In this document: positions 1 to 9,996 of the stretch, piece by piece | Layout of the letters: every line of letters starts with the position of its first letter | How positions within the stretch are numbered: the first letter of the stretch is position 1 | Source: Rhodocyclaceae bacterium | GTDB lineage: Bacteria; Pseudomonadota; Gammaproteobacteria; Burkholderiales; Usitatibacteraceae | Assembly (NCBI GenBank): GCA_020247395.1 | Contig: JADCJC010000014.1 | Span: forward strand, 62,001 to 126,000 | Direction: 5' to 3' | DNA length: 64,000 nucleotides | Notes under the pieces: model-generated | Databases searched by the model: none | What the model was told of the DNA's origin: nothing | The model's input: the letters and a program-made list of their open reading frames with translations, nothing else | Position numbers and translations under genes: made by a program

Positions 1-464
1 GTGACATTAATCGACGGTGCGCCCATTGGTAGCTCGGGTTGCTTGGCCGCTGCACGCTCTTGTGCGCGCTTTTCACGATACAGAACGTAGGATCGTGCAA
101 CCTCATGCACGCCACCACGCATCAAGGCGAGCTCGACCTGATCCTGCACTTCTTCGATGTGGAACGTGCCGCCCGAGGGCTTGTGGCGCAGCAATGCGTT
201 CACAACCGTGGTGGTCACGACATGCACTTGATCACGCATACGTGCAGAAGCGGCTTCGTGGCTGCCGTTGACGGCGATAAACGCCTTGGTCACGGCTACC
301 GCAATTTTTTGCGGTTCGAAAGAGGCAACGGCTCCGTTACGACGAATGATCTTGTAATCCGTATATCGCGACTCGTTGTTACCGGTGGAATTCGGGTTAC
401 CGCTGGACGTCATCAAGGGATTGGCGAGGGGGTTCACCGGGTCGATGTCGGAACCAAGTCTCAT
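1..464 (-). CDS. nrdA: Ribonucleoside-diphosphate reductase alpha subunit, N-terminal part (runs off the window)
   Basis: The minus strand is open from an ATG at 464 to the window edge, giving about 154 residues. After a poorly conserved leader of about 35 residues comes an ATP-cone domain (RRNGAVASFEPQKIAVAVTKAF, read in two parts: RRNGAVASF and KIAVAVTKAF) followed by an IEEVQDQVE segment and a VHEVARSYVLYR segment. That order is typical of the regulatory cone at the start of class I reductase large subunits, which make deoxyribonucleotides in the cytoplasm. A GGAG ribosome binding site lies just before the ATG. The catalytic barrel is outside the window, so the subclass cannot be checked. 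Downstream pilR on the same strand is about 580 bases upstream of this start, so nrdA has its own leader. Confidence 0.88.
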   Translation of the reverse strand, partial: MRLGSDIDPVNPLANPLMTSSGNPNSTGNNESRYTDYKIIRRNGAVASFEPQKIAVAVTKAFIAVNGSHEAASARMRDQVHVVTTTVVNALLRHKPSGGTFHIEEVQDQVELALMRGGVHEVARSYVLYREKRAQERAAAKQPELPMGAPSINV

Positions 465-619
465 GGCTGTCTCCATTTCAGTTTCTATTTTTGTTTACTA
501 ACAACGACTTAGCCCTGTAAACACCAAGAGACATGGGTATATCTGGCTCAAGCCGCTGTTGCAGTCAGCGCGGAGAGGGCGCTGGGACAACGGCTAGACC
601 GCTGCGGACTTGCTGTGGC

Positions 620-685
620 TTATCCACAAGAAATCCACCGCGCGCCCCAACCTTATGAGATAGGTTAGGAACAGATATATCCACA
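620..685. promoter_or_regulatory. DnaA boxes in the nrdA upstream region
   Basis: TTATCCACA, the consensus DnaA box, is at 620-628. A one-mismatch copy, ATATCCACA, is at 677-685. They lie about 155 and 215 bases upstream of the nrdA start. In E. coli the nrd promoter is known to carry DnaA boxes and to respond to DnaA, so a similar link between replication initiation and dNTP supply is plausible here. An NrdR-box-like stretch (CACAATATATCG) sits at 713-724 but matches the consensus only partly. The core promoter itself is not clear. Confidence 0.5.
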
Positions 686-779
686 AGATGTGGTGTTTAC
701 TCGGGTTGCAGGCACAATATATCGCGACTTCGCAACATGCAAGCGAAATATTTTCGTCTGGAAAAAGACTTAATAATCA

Positions 780-808
780 GGCCGTTAAAGAGCCAAAAAC
801 GGCCTTTT
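780..808. terminator. Stem-loop with short T tract between pilR and nrdA
   Basis: GGCCGTT (780-786) and AACGGCC (798-804) form a 7-bp stem with an 11-base loop, followed on the plus strand by TTTT. On the minus strand, where the neighbouring genes lie, the stem is followed by a T-poor run, so termination there would be weak. A second perfect 8-bp inverted repeat, ACTTCATG/CATGAAGT, is at 820-840. The rest of 841-1010 shows no gene I can support; the open frame at 737-982 has no recognisable content. Confidence 0.35.
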
Positions 809-1013
809 GCGCGGACGCAACTTCATGTGATACATGAAGTACAGAACCACTTGATTCGGCGAGCATTTCCAGCTGAAAACGCTTGGAAAATGGCGTCCCG
901 CTTAGTGTTCTCTCGCTACGATTACTCTGATACCGATGAGAAACCCTGCTACCTGAGCCTAAAAGGCGAATATGAAATGTGACAAAGCCCCTACTTCATG
1001 CAGCGCGCATGTC

Positions 1014-1033
1014 AAAAGCGCGTTCGTCCGCGC
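1014..1033 (-). terminator. Possible terminator after pilR
   Basis: Read on the minus strand, GCGCG, a six-base loop and CGCGC are followed by TTTT, starting about 11 bases after the pilR stop codon. The stem is only 5 bp and the T run four bases, so this is a weak candidate for the end of the PP0621-pilS-pilR transcript. Confidence 0.4.
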
Positions 1034-1044
1034 GGCAAACACGC

Positions 1045-2454
1045 TCACCTGATACCGAGACGATCGAGTCGATAACGCAGTGAACGGAACGTAATCCCCA
1101 GCAACTTCGCCGCCTGTGTTTTGTTGTAACGCGTTTGCTCGAGCGCCTTCATGATTTGTCCGCGCTCGATCTCATCCAAGTACTCGTGTAGCGGCAGATC
1201 ACGCTCGCCAAGGGTGATGGGTTCCGCCGAGCCATCGTCATCGTTTTCGGTAAGATGCAAGTCCTGCTCACGAATGGTGTTGCCGTCACACAAGGCCAGC
1301 GCGCGTTCGAGAATGTTTTCCAGTTCACGCACATTGCCCGGATAGTCGTAATCGGCGAGCGCCCGCTGCGCGTCTTCTGCCAACATCGGCGAGGCAACCC
1401 CCGCTTGCTGCGAGAGCCGAGCCATCAACGCCGAAACCATCAATGGGATATCTTCGGGAATCTCACGCAAGCTGGGCATTCTGAGTTCGATGACGTTCAG
1501 ACGATAGAACAAATCTTGGCGAAACTCTCCGGCCCGCACCTTTTCCCCGAGATTCTTGTTCGTCGCGCTAATGATACGAAAATCGATTGCCTTCTCGATG
1601 GTGTCACCCACCCGGCGCACCTTCTTTTCTTGGATGACACGCAACAACTTGACTTGCATCAGCAGGGGAAGGTCGCCGACTTCATCGAGGAACAGTGTGC
1701 CGCCGTCGGCGGCCTGCAAGAAACCGTCTCGGTCGGTTTCGGCACCGGTGAACGCGCCGCGCCGGTAGCCGAAGAACTCACTCTCCATCAGCGTCTCGGG
1801 GATCGCGCCGCAGTTCACGGCGACAAACTGCGCCTGACGTCGCGCGCTATCCTGATGTATCAACCTCGCGGCCACTTCTTTGCCCGTGCCAGATTCGCCA
1901 GTGATATAAACCGGTGCTTGGCTGCGCGCGAGTTTGGTGATCATCTCGCGGGCTCGGCTAAGCGGTGCCGAATCTCCCAGCAAGCGCGTAAACGCATGGT
2001 CGGGCAAACTCGCGATTGTGGCCGCCGAATTGGCACGATCAGCGACGCCCGCCTTCTTCTGTTGCCGATCGGTCGGTCTGGGCAAATTGAGCGCTGAGAT
2101 CACGACTTCACGTAGCTGTTTAAGTTGTATCGGTTTGGCGAGATAGTCGAATGCTCCCGCCTTGAGCGCGGCGACGGCGTTCTCCGTGGAACCAAACGCC
2201 GTGATGACCGCCACCGGCGTATTGCCGTACTTCTCCGCAATGTGCGACAGCACCTTCAAACCATCGCCGTCGGGCAATCGCATGTCAGTCAGACACAAGT
2301 CATAACTATGCTCCGCTAGTCGCGACATCGCCTGCGCACACGTATCGGCGCTCTCGGCTTCAATCCCCATACGCATCAACGTCAAGACGACGAGTTCGCG
2401 GATATCCGCCTCGTCATCAACCACCAGCACACGTTTCTTGTTTGCACTTGTCAT
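1045..2454 (-). CDS. pilR: Type IV pilus two-component response regulator (NtrC family)
   Basis: This 469-residue protein has the full NtrC-family layout: a receiver domain (about residues 8-118, phosphoacceptor Asp in CLTDMRLPDG), a sigma-54 AAA+ domain (about 150-380; Walker A GESGTGKE, sigma-54 contact loop GAFTGA, Walker B-type LFLDEVGDL) and a Fis-type helix-turn-helix at the C-terminus (NKTQAAKLLGIT). It should activate sigma-54 promoters, in this family classically pilA. Its ATG overlaps the stop of the adjacent histidine kinase (TGATG), so the pair is translationally coupled. The neighbouring kinase with a PilS layout and the PP0621 gene support PilR over other NtrC paralogues. Confidence 0.9.
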   Translation of the reverse strand: MTSANKKRVLVVDDEADIRELVVLTLMRMGIEAESADTCAQAMSRLAEHSYDLCLTDMRLPDGDGLKVLSHIAEKYGNTPVAVITAFGSTENAVAALKAGAFDYLAKPIQLKQLREVVISALNLPRPTDRQQKKAGVADRANSAATIASLPDHAFTRLLGDSAPLSRAREMITKLARSQAPVYITGESGTGKEVAARLIHQDSARRQAQFVAVNCGAIPETLMESEFFGYRRGAFTGAETDRDGFLQAADGGTLFLDEVGDLPLLMQVKLLRVIQEKKVRRVGDTIEKAIDFRIISATNKNLGEKVRAGEFRQDLFYRLNVIELRMPSLREIPEDIPLMVSALMARLSQQAGVASPMLAEDAQRALADYDYPGNVRELENILERALALCDGNTIREQDLHLTENDDDGSAEPITLGERDLPLHEYLDEIERGQIMKALEQTRYNKTQAAKLLGITFRSLRYRLDRLGIR

Positions 2455-4091
2455 CAGGCGTTTGCCCTAGTCATGGATAGTCTGAATTTTGCCCCGCGAT
2501 TGTCGGCCCCGGCCTCGACGACATAATCGAGGGTCGCACCATTAACAATAGCCAGCTCACGCGCGATGTAGAGCCCAAGCCCGGTTCCCTTTGAGTCTGT
2601 CGTGAAGAATGGCTCGAACAAGTGCTGTAAGGTCTCGCCGGCCACACCGGGGCCATCGTCGGCGATGTCGAGTTCCACCCTCTCGCCCTTTGTCATCACG
2701 ATGAGTCGCACCGACCCCGGCTGCATGGTGGCAAACCGTGTTGCGTTACGCATCAAATTCCACAATACCTGATCCAGGTGCGCTCGATCAAACACCGACA
2801 ACACACCCCATTGCGTATTGACCGAAAAGGCGTCTTCTGGCCACTTCTCATTGGCACAGTAGTCGCGCACGAATCGCGGCAGGAAAGCCGACATATCGAT
2901 GGTCTCGGCGTGTGCCCGGTCGCGTCGATTCAGATAGAGCACTTCCTCGACGAGTCTATTCAGGCGGTTTGCATTCTCCTGAATAATGGTCAGCAGTCGT
3001 GTGTCCTCCAGCGTTCGATTGCTGTCTTCTTCGAGCAGCTCAGCGGCATGATTAATCGACGACAGTGGATTACGAATCTCATGCGCGATCGAGGCGGTGA
3101 GACGGCCCAGTGCGACCAGCTTCATCCGCTGCGCCTCGGCACGAATTCGCGATGTGTCCTCGAGGAAAACCACGGTCGGAGCCACTGCCGCGTCTCCCAC
3201 CGCAACAAAACGCAAACGATAGTCTCGCTGCGAAGACGCATCGCGCACAATCGAGAATGATCGCTCATGGTCGGCTCGCCACTCTGCAAGCAAGCGGCCA
3301 AGCTCCGGTGCCACGTCTACAAGCGCGCGTCCGCTCGATCCGCGCAGCCCGCTCACGATCTCCGCAGACTGCGGATTAAGCTGACGAATCACCCCACGCT
3401 CATCAACGACCACAAATCCGTCTTGCATGTCTCGAATGACCAACTCATTAATCTGCGCAAGATTGGCCAGATCCACACCACGCTTTTCGGCGACGCGTGC
3501 TGCGCCGCGCGCGTATGCAGCGAGCGTATAACCGAGTCCGGCGACCACAAAATAGCCCGACGCCAGCATGCCGCTTGGAACGAATTCCGCCGCACTCGCG
3601 TCACCATACAAGAACTGCCAAAGTTGTTCAAACAAAACGGCGAGTGACGCCACTGCGGCATGAAAAAATGCGAGCCTGCCGTGTGAAACTAGCGCCGCTG
3701 CAGCAAGGGATACGAGCAACAACATGCCGATGCCGCTACGGGTGCCGCCCGAGGCATGCATGATGAGTGTCAGCATGGACACATCAACCAATACCTGCGC
3801 CGAGAGCTGAATTGTGGCTGACGGCGTTCGAAGCTGCGTGGCCAGAATGAGCGCGATTGACATGACCATGTAGGCGCTGAGACCCGCAGCGGCGAGCAAC
3901 GGAGAAACACCGCCAATAACGGGAATACTCCTAAAGCCCCAGAAAAACACCGCAATTACCAGCACCACGACAAAGCGGTACACCGCGAACGAGGTCAGCG
4001 TACGCCACGCACTCTCCGGCGACTCAAAAGCAGCGTAGGCATCATCGCCGGCAGCTCGCGATTGGTTGTCGATCATCGCCGAGGCAGCCAT
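2454..4091 (-). CDS. pilS: Type IV pilus sensor histidine kinase
   Basis: The product is a membrane kinase with about six transmembrane segments in its first 200 residues, a PAS domain (around RDMQDGFVVVDERG), a HisKA domain with the phosphorylated His in SIAHEIRNPL, and an ATPase domain (DIADDGPGVAG, then GTGLGLYIAREL). This is the PilS architecture; it phosphorylates PilR, encoded just downstream. The frame stays open 70 codons further upstream, but that extension would overlap the PP0621 gene and looks non-coding. The ATG at 4091, one base past the stop of the preceding gene, is the better start and gives 545 residues. ATG at 4076 is an alternative. Confidence 0.88.
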   Translation of the reverse strand: MAASAMIDNQSRAAGDDAYAAFESPESAWRTLTSFAVYRFVVVLVIAVFFWGFRSIPVIGGVSPLLAAAGLSAYMVMSIALILATQLRTPSATIQLSAQVLVDVSMLTLIMHASGGTRSGIGMLLLVSLAAAALVSHGRLAFFHAAVASLAVLFEQLWQFLYGDASAAEFVPSGMLASGYFVVAGLGYTLAAYARGAARVAEKRGVDLANLAQINELVIRDMQDGFVVVDERGVIRQLNPQSAEIVSGLRGSSGRALVDVAPELGRLLAEWRADHERSFSIVRDASSQRDYRLRFVAVGDAAVAPTVVFLEDTSRIRAEAQRMKLVALGRLTASIAHEIRNPLSSINHAAELLEEDSNRTLEDTRLLTIIQENANRLNRLVEEVLYLNRRDRAHAETIDMSAFLPRFVRDYCANEKWPEDAFSVNTQWGVLSVFDRAHLDQVLWNLMRNATRFATMQPGSVRLIVMTKGERVELDIADDGPGVAGETLQHLFEPFFTTDSKGTGLGLYIARELAIVNGATLDYVVEAGADNRGAKFRLSMTRANA

Positions 4092-4092
4092 C

Positions 4093-4338
4093 TCAGCCTG
4101 GGCGATTGGCGCAGTTGGCAGGGTCTGCGCAACTGTATTTGCCGCGTTGTCCGGCCAGTTCACATGCCTCGGATATCGGCAGATGAACGCCGCACCGGGA
4201 ACACTGACGCATCTGTTCGGGCGCGCCGGATCGCGACGCGGGAGCATCATGTTTCCGAATCCCCTTGCCCAGCCGTTTCGCGAAAAACAGCAACCAGACA
4301 ATTACACCGATCAACAAAAAAAACAGCAGTTTTCCCAT
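4093..4338 (-). CDS. PP0621 family small membrane protein
   Basis: An 81-residue protein with one N-terminal transmembrane helix (GKLLFFLLIGVIVWLLFF) followed by a basic linker and a four-cysteine C-terminal motif (CSRCGVHLP, then CADPANC) that could bind zinc. This is the layout of the PP0621 family, which commonly precedes pilS in beta- and gammaproteobacteria; its function is not known. The ATG at 4338 is chosen over an upstream in-frame TTG at 4368 because the family starts with MGKLL. It ends one base before the pilS start, so it is probably the first gene of the operon. Confidence 0.8.
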   Translation of the reverse strand: MGKLLFFLLIGVIVWLLFFAKRLGKGIRKHDAPASRSGAPEQMRQCSRCGVHLPISEACELAGQRGKYSCADPANCANRPG

Positions 4339-4588
4339 CAGCGTCTCGTCGATACTTTCCCAGACCAAGCTAAAGCCGCATTGTGCGCGTATTAGGGCGA
4401 GTTTGCCGCTTGGCGGCTCACACTTGCAGACCGTTCAGTCGTGATCGACGGCAAGACTCGCCTATCGGCGGACAGCTTCGGGCATTTTTGCCGCAAATCG
4501 ACCGTCGATACTAGGCTTTTCGATTGTCGAGCCATTCGATCAAATGCCAGTCACTGTCGGCATTGAACCCACCCCAAGCACGAGCCGA

Positions 4589-5362
4589 TTACTTTTCGAC
4601 AAAAGCGCGTTCAATAACAAAATGTCCCGGCGTACTCATATTGCCCTCGTCCCAACCGCGCGCCTCGAACATGATCCTCAGGTCGCGTAACATTTCCGGG
4701 CTACCGCAAATCATCACCCGGTCGGTTTCCTTGTTGATCGGTGGCATCCCGATATCCGCCTGCATCTTGCCACTCTCGATCAGATCGGTCACGCGCCCTT
4801 GGTTGCGGTAGGGTTCACGCGTAACGGTCGGGTAATAAATCAGTTGGTCTCGAACCTGCTCACCAAAAAATTCGTTGGCGGGCAGTTCATTTTGCAAAAA
4901 GTCGTCATAGGCCAGTTCGGCCACGTTCCTCACGCCATGAACCAGAATCACTCTCTCAAACTGCTCGTATGTTTCCGGATCTTTGATGACACTCATAAAC
5001 GGTGCCATGCCGGTGCCAGTCGAAAGCAAATACAGATTCTTGCCCGGCAGCATGTTTTGCAGGATCAGCGTGCCCACTGCCTTGGAATTAACCAGCAGGG
5101 TGTCGCCGACCTTGATATCCTTCAGCCGCGATGTCAGCGGGCCGTCTGGCACTTTGATAGAGAGAAATTCGAGCGTCTCCTCATAATTTGCGGAAACCAT
5201 CGAGTACGCTCGCATGATCGGCTTTCCTTCGACCTCAATGCCGATCATGGTGAATTGGCCGTTTAAGAAGCGAAACGAGGGATCGCGCGTCGTCGTGATA
5301 CTGAAGAGGGTGTCAGTCCAGTGATGGACGGTCAGGACACGCTCTTGGAAAACATTGGCCAT
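4589..5362 (-). CDS. fpr: Ferredoxin--NADP+ reductase
   Basis: A 257-residue FAD flavoprotein that passes electrons between NADPH and ferredoxin or flavodoxin in the cytoplasm. Visible motifs are the FAD-binding RAYSMVS, the NADP-binding STGTGMAPF, the CGSPEML segment and the C-terminal FVEK, typical of bacterial subclass I enzymes whose last residues stack on the flavin. The ATG at 5362 is preferred to one three codons upstream because a GGAA lies at the right distance. A strong terminator hairpin sits only about 20 bases upstream on the same strand (5384-5434), so fpr either has a promoter inside that short gap or depends on readthrough. Confidence 0.92.
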   Translation of the reverse strand: MANVFQERVLTVHHWTDTLFSITTTRDPSFRFLNGQFTMIGIEVEGKPIMRAYSMVSANYEETLEFLSIKVPDGPLTSRLKDIKVGDTLLVNSKAVGTLILQNMLPGKNLYLLSTGTGMAPFMSVIKDPETYEQFERVILVHGVRNVAELAYDDFLQNELPANEFFGEQVRDQLIYYPTVTREPYRNQGRVTDLIESGKMQADIGMPPINKETDRVMICGSPEMLRDLRIMFEARGWDEGNMSTPGHFVIERAFVEK

Positions 5363-5383
5363 ATTCCGCATTCAAAAAAACAG

Positions 5384-5434
5384 TAAAAACAAAGAGCCTT
5401 CCGGCGCGATCAACAAAACCGCTGAGAAGGCTCT
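5384..5434 (-). terminator. Rho-independent terminator between tRNA-Pro and fpr
   Basis: On the minus strand AGAGCCTTC and GAAGGCTCT (9 bp) enclose a 24-base loop and are followed by TTTGTTTTTA. It would end a transcript coming from the tRNA-Pro side. Its position just ahead of the fpr start also allows a role as an attenuator. Confidence 0.75.
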
Positions 5435-5692
5435 CGTGACTTGGTCGGGATATCCACCCGCCCCATCTAACACAAACGCGGGGCAGGGTAGTTTGCACGG
5501 GATTCCGACTTCTGCATTGCCGCCGGAGTCGCCTTACGAGCAGGTTACCTGTGGGCTCATCCAGAATTCGATGACCCGACGGCACACGCCTCGCTTGTGT
5601 CCATTCCTCGGACCCGGCGCGGCCTGCATTCCTCGCCCCTCGCCCCCCAAACAAGTACACAGGTACCTGCTGGCCCCAAAAACTACAAAAAT
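5435..5692 (-). other. GC-rich non-coding stretch, possible structured RNA
   Basis: This 258-base segment lies between tRNA-Pro and a strong terminator on the same strand and holds no convincing gene. Several local complementarities are visible on the minus strand, for example GAGCCCACAGG with CCTGCTC, CGACT with AGTCG, and CCCGC with GCGGG. I compared it by eye with 6S, 4.5S, RNase P, tmRNA and common riboswitch consensus motifs and found no match. It may be a trailer of the tRNA transcript, a leader of fpr, or a small RNA. Confidence 0.3.
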
Positions 5693-5769
5693 TGGTCGGG
5701 GTGAGAGGATTCGAACCTCCGGCCTCTACGTCCCGAACGTAGCGCTCTACCAGGCTAAGCTACACCCCG
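5693..5769 (-). tRNA. tRNA-Pro (anticodon CGG)
   Basis: The minus strand folds as a complete cloverleaf of 77 nt with encoded CCA: acceptor CGGGGTG/CACCCCG, D arm GCTTAGCCTGGTAGAGC, anticodon arm CTACG-TTCGGGA-CGTAG (anticodon CGG, decoding CCG proline codons), and T arm with TTCGAAT. Confidence 0.97.
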
Positions 5770-5943
5770 CAGATGAAATTCAACCTGCGCGCGACTCACA
5801 TCGTCATTTGAACAGAAGTCGCACTAATTACGACACCGCCCAACCCAGACGCCGCCAAACGACTCGGCGAAATCGCCACAAATACGATTGCGCTTCTTGC
5901 CAGCTGAGCCACATTCGTTCAGCCTTTTTGCGAACAAAACCAC

Positions 5944-6933
5944 TTAAAAGCGCCTTTCTACCGCGAACAACGCTAATTCTAGCAGAGCTTGTTTGTGTGG
6001 TGAATCCGCCAGCGCGCCAATTGAAGCCCGTGCGGTGTCCGCCTCGCGATGAGCTGCAGCCCGAGCGTAGTCTATTGCACCAGTGGCTCGGATAGCGGCA
6101 ATCACGGCTTCCATGTTGCTCCGGTCGCCGTTGGCAATGGCGTCGCGAACCACTTGCCGCTCGGCATCATCACCGTTGCGAATGGCGTAAATCAGCGGCA
6201 GGGTTGGCTTACCTTCGGCCAGGTCGTCGCCCAAGTTCTTTCCGGTTTCGCTGGCGTCACCTGAGTAGTCGAGAACATCATCAATTAATTGGAAGGCCGT
6301 ACCCAAATGCATGCCGTAATCGGCTAATGCGCGCTCCTCGGTGCTTGTTGCGCCACCAAGAATTGCGCCAACCCGGGTCGCCGCCTCAAACAGCTTTGCT
6401 GTCTTATAACGCACCACCCGGAGGTATTTCTCCTCATCCGTGTCAGGATCACCGACGTTGAGCAGTTGTAAAACTTCCCCCTCGGCCACGATATTGGTCG
6501 CCTCTGCCATCACCGCCATCACAGGCATGGAGCCTACATCGACCATCATTTGGAAAGCTCTGGAGTACAGGAAATCCCCAACCAAAACCGAGGCGGCATT
6601 GCCGAACAGCGCATTTGCCGTCTCTCTTCCGCGACGAAGCGAAGATTCATCAACGACATCATCGTGCAATAGTGTGGCTGTGTGAATGAACTCAATAACC
6701 GCCGCAATCTCCCTCGCGTGTTCTGGCTTTGCTGAAAAGTGACCGCCCGCTAACAAGACCAAAATCGGGCGTAAGCGCTTGCCGCCGGAGCCGATAATAT
6801 AGTTCGATATTTGGTTAATAAGAACAACGTCTGACGCCAGCCGACGCCGAATGACGCTGTCTACTGCCGTCATATCCGCCTCGATCACACGCCGGATATT
6901 CTCTAACTTAATGGGGTTCTGGGGCTGATTCAT
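5944..6933 (-). CDS. ispB: Octaprenyl diphosphate synthase (polyprenyl synthetase)
   Basis: A trans-prenyltransferase of about 329 residues that builds the ubiquinone side chain. It carries both aspartate-rich motifs that bind Mg-diphosphate, LHDDVVDES and LIDDVLDYSGD, and the GGKRLRP substrate motif near the N-terminus. The ATG at 6933 (start MNQPQNPIKLENI) fits the family better than the frame's first ATG at 6972. It is transcribed away from rplU, the usual arrangement in beta- and gammaproteobacteria, and the intergenic region holds the rplU promoter. Confidence 0.92.
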   Translation of the reverse strand: MNQPQNPIKLENIRRVIEADMTAVDSVIRRRLASDVVLINQISNYIIGSGGKRLRPILVLLAGGHFSAKPEHAREIAAVIEFIHTATLLHDDVVDESSLRRGRETANALFGNAASVLVGDFLYSRAFQMMVDVGSMPVMAVMAEATNIVAEGEVLQLLNVGDPDTDEEKYLRVVRYKTAKLFEAATRVGAILGGATSTEERALADYGMHLGTAFQLIDDVLDYSGDASETGKNLGDDLAEGKPTLPLIYAIRNGDDAERQVVRDAIANGDRSNMEAVIAAIRATGAIDYARAAAHREADTARASIGALADSPHKQALLELALFAVERRF

Positions 6934-7008
6934 TCGTATTGACGCTTTTTCGTGGGCGCAAGCTCTTGACAAGCAACACTTCGCCCTTGCTTTAATGTCA
7001 AATGTGGT

Positions 7009-7037
7009 TTGACGTCATATCGTAAGGCCCGTATAAT
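7009..7037 (+). promoter_or_regulatory. Sigma-70 promoter of rplU-rpmA
   Basis: TTGACG (7009-7014), a 17-base spacer and a perfect TATAAT (7032-7037) lie about 95 bases upstream of the rplU start. A GC-rich hairpin-capable leader follows before the coding region. This is one of the best consensus promoters in the window, as expected for ribosomal protein genes. Confidence 0.8.
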
Positions 7038-7132
7038 AACGGGTTCTGTCGGGCGCTTATGATCCGTCGTCGATCCGGCGCTCCACAAGTCACGTTTGAG
7101 GCAGAAACACACAATCTTTTTGGAGTTTAACC

Positions 7133-7444
7133 ATGTACGCGGTCATAAAAACCGGTGGCAAGCAGTATCGTGTCGCTGCTGGTGAAAAAATTAAAGTAGA
7201 ACAGATACCGGCAGACGTGGGCGCGCAGATCATTTTGAATCAGGTGATGATGGTGGGTAGCGGCGAAGCCGTAACCATAGGCACACCGATGATCCCAGGC
7301 GCTGCTGTCACGGCCACCGTTGTTTCTCAGGGTCGTGCCGACAAGGTACGTATTTTCAAGATGCGCCGTCGCAAGCACTACCAGAAGCGCCAGGGGCATC
7401 GTCAAAACTACACCGAGATCCAAATCGGTGAGATCAAGTCTTAA
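7133..7444 (+). CDS. rplU: 50S ribosomal protein L21
   Basis: A 103-residue protein of the normal L21 length. It starts [15 protein letters not shown] and ends with the RNA-binding [16 protein letters not shown] region, both strongly conserved in L21, which binds 23S rRNA. A GGAG sequence precedes the ATG. rpmA follows after 11 bases and the two share the promoter at 7009-7037. Confidence 0.98.
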   Translation: MYAVIKTGGKQYRVAAGEKIKVEQIPADVGAQIILNQVMMVGSGEAVTIGTPMIPGAAVTATVVSQGRADKVRIFKMRRRKHYQKRQGHRQNYTEIQIGEIKS

Positions 7445-7455
7445 GGAGCTGACTC

Positions 7456-8887
<1,432 letters not shown>

Positions 8888-8892
8888 CACGC

Positions 8893-9987
8893 ATGCGTGT
8901 CATCGTCAAAATTGGCTCGGCGCTGATTACCAATCACGGCGAAGGCGTAGACCATGCCCTCATTACCGAGTGGGTACGTCAAATCGCTGCGCTCCGCGAA
9001 CAAGGGGACCAAGTCGTACTGGTATCCTCCGGGGCAATCGCCGAGGGCATTAAGCGCCTGGGCTGGAAAATTCGTCCGCAAGAAATCCACAAGCTGCAGG
9101 CAGCGGCTGCGGTGGGACAGATGGGCTTGATTCAAGTCTATGAGTCGGCATTTCGCGCACACGGGCTCGGCACCGCGCAGGTACTACTGACCCACGACGA
9201 CCTCGCGGACCGGACGAGGTATCTGAATGCGCGCACCACCCTTTCCACGCTGCTCGAGCTCGGTATGCTTCCCATCATCAATGAAAACGACACAGTCGTC
9301 ACCGACGAGATCAAGTTCGGCGATAACGATACGCTGGCGGCAATGGTGGCCAACCTCATTGAAGCGGATTTACTGGTGATTCTTACCGACCAACAGGGTC
9401 TCTATACGGCTGATCCTCGCCATGATGCGGCCGCCACGCTTGTACGCAATGCCCTCGCCGGTGATCCCGCTTTGGAGCGAATGGCGGGGGCGAGCGGCTC
9501 GGCGATTGGCAGAGGCGGTATGCTCACCAAGATTCTTGCCGCAAAGAAAGCTGCCCTCTCAGGTGCCACCACCGTGATCGCCTATGGAAGAGTGGAAAAC
9601 GTGCTACCGACCATCCTCAGCGGCGCGGAAGTCGGGACCCGACTCACCGCGAGCAAGACGGCGATGCAGGCACGCAAGACGTGGTTGGCGGGCCACCTCA
9701 AAACCATGGGAACTCTCACCTTGGATGAAGGTGCGGCAGCGGCGTTAGTCTCAGGCGGAAAGTCGCTGCTGCCGATAGGCGTAGTTGCCGTCGACGGCGA
9801 ATTCGCCCGTGGCGATGTCGTCAGCGCCGTTGATTCCCAAGGCCGGGAAATTGCACGGGGATTATGCAATTACAGTGTGGGCGAAGTCCGCCGGATTGCA
9901 CGCAAGCAGACCCGGGAGATTGAGGCAATCCTTGGCTATGTGGCTGAGGCAGAACTCATCCACCGCGACAACCTCGTGCTCGTCTAA
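8893..9987 (+). CDS. proB: Glutamate 5-kinase
   Basis: A 364-residue enzyme catalysing ATP-dependent phosphorylation of glutamate, the first step of proline synthesis. The amino-acid kinase domain spans about residues 1-255 ([43 protein letters not shown]) and a PUA domain follows at about 275-350 ([15 protein letters not shown]). The length and fusion are those of the E. coli-type enzyme. It lies five bases after obgE and is probably cotranscribed with it. No proA is present here, so proline synthesis is completed elsewhere. Confidence 0.96.
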   Translation: MRVIVKIGSALITNHGEGVDHALITEWVRQIAALREQGDQVVLVSSGAIAEGIKRLGWKIRPQEIHKLQAAAAVGQMGLIQVYESAFRAHGLGTAQVLLTHDDLADRTRYLNARTTLSTLLELGMLPIINENDTVVTDEIKFGDNDTLAAMVANLIEADLLVILTDQQGLYTADPRHDAAATLVRNALAGDPALERMAGASGSAIGRGGMLTKILAAKKAALSGATTVIAYGRVENVLPTILSGAEVGTRLTASKTAMQARKTWLAGHLKTMGTLTLDEGAAAALVSGGKSLLPIGVVAVDGEFARGDVVSAVDSQGREIARGLCNYSVGEVRRIARKQTREIEAILGYVAEAELIHRDNLVLV

Positions 9988-9996
9988 CTGACCGGC

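Noticed and set aside
671-727. NrdR box pair upstream of nrdA
   Set aside because: Only one of the two sites partly resembles the NrdR consensus; the other is better explained as a DnaA box.
737-982. 81-codon plus frame upstream of nrdA
   Set aside because: It contains the inverted repeats at 779-840, lacks a ribosome site and shows no protein-like pattern.
2471-4300. N-terminal 70-residue extension of PilS
   Set aside because: It overlaps the PP0621 gene and has no membrane or family character; the ATG at 4091 fits the operon spacing.
5313-5660. 115-codon minus frame across the tRNA-Pro/fpr gap
   Set aside because: Arg/Gly-rich, no family features, overlaps the fpr start and the terminator; looks like a chance frame in GC-rich DNA.
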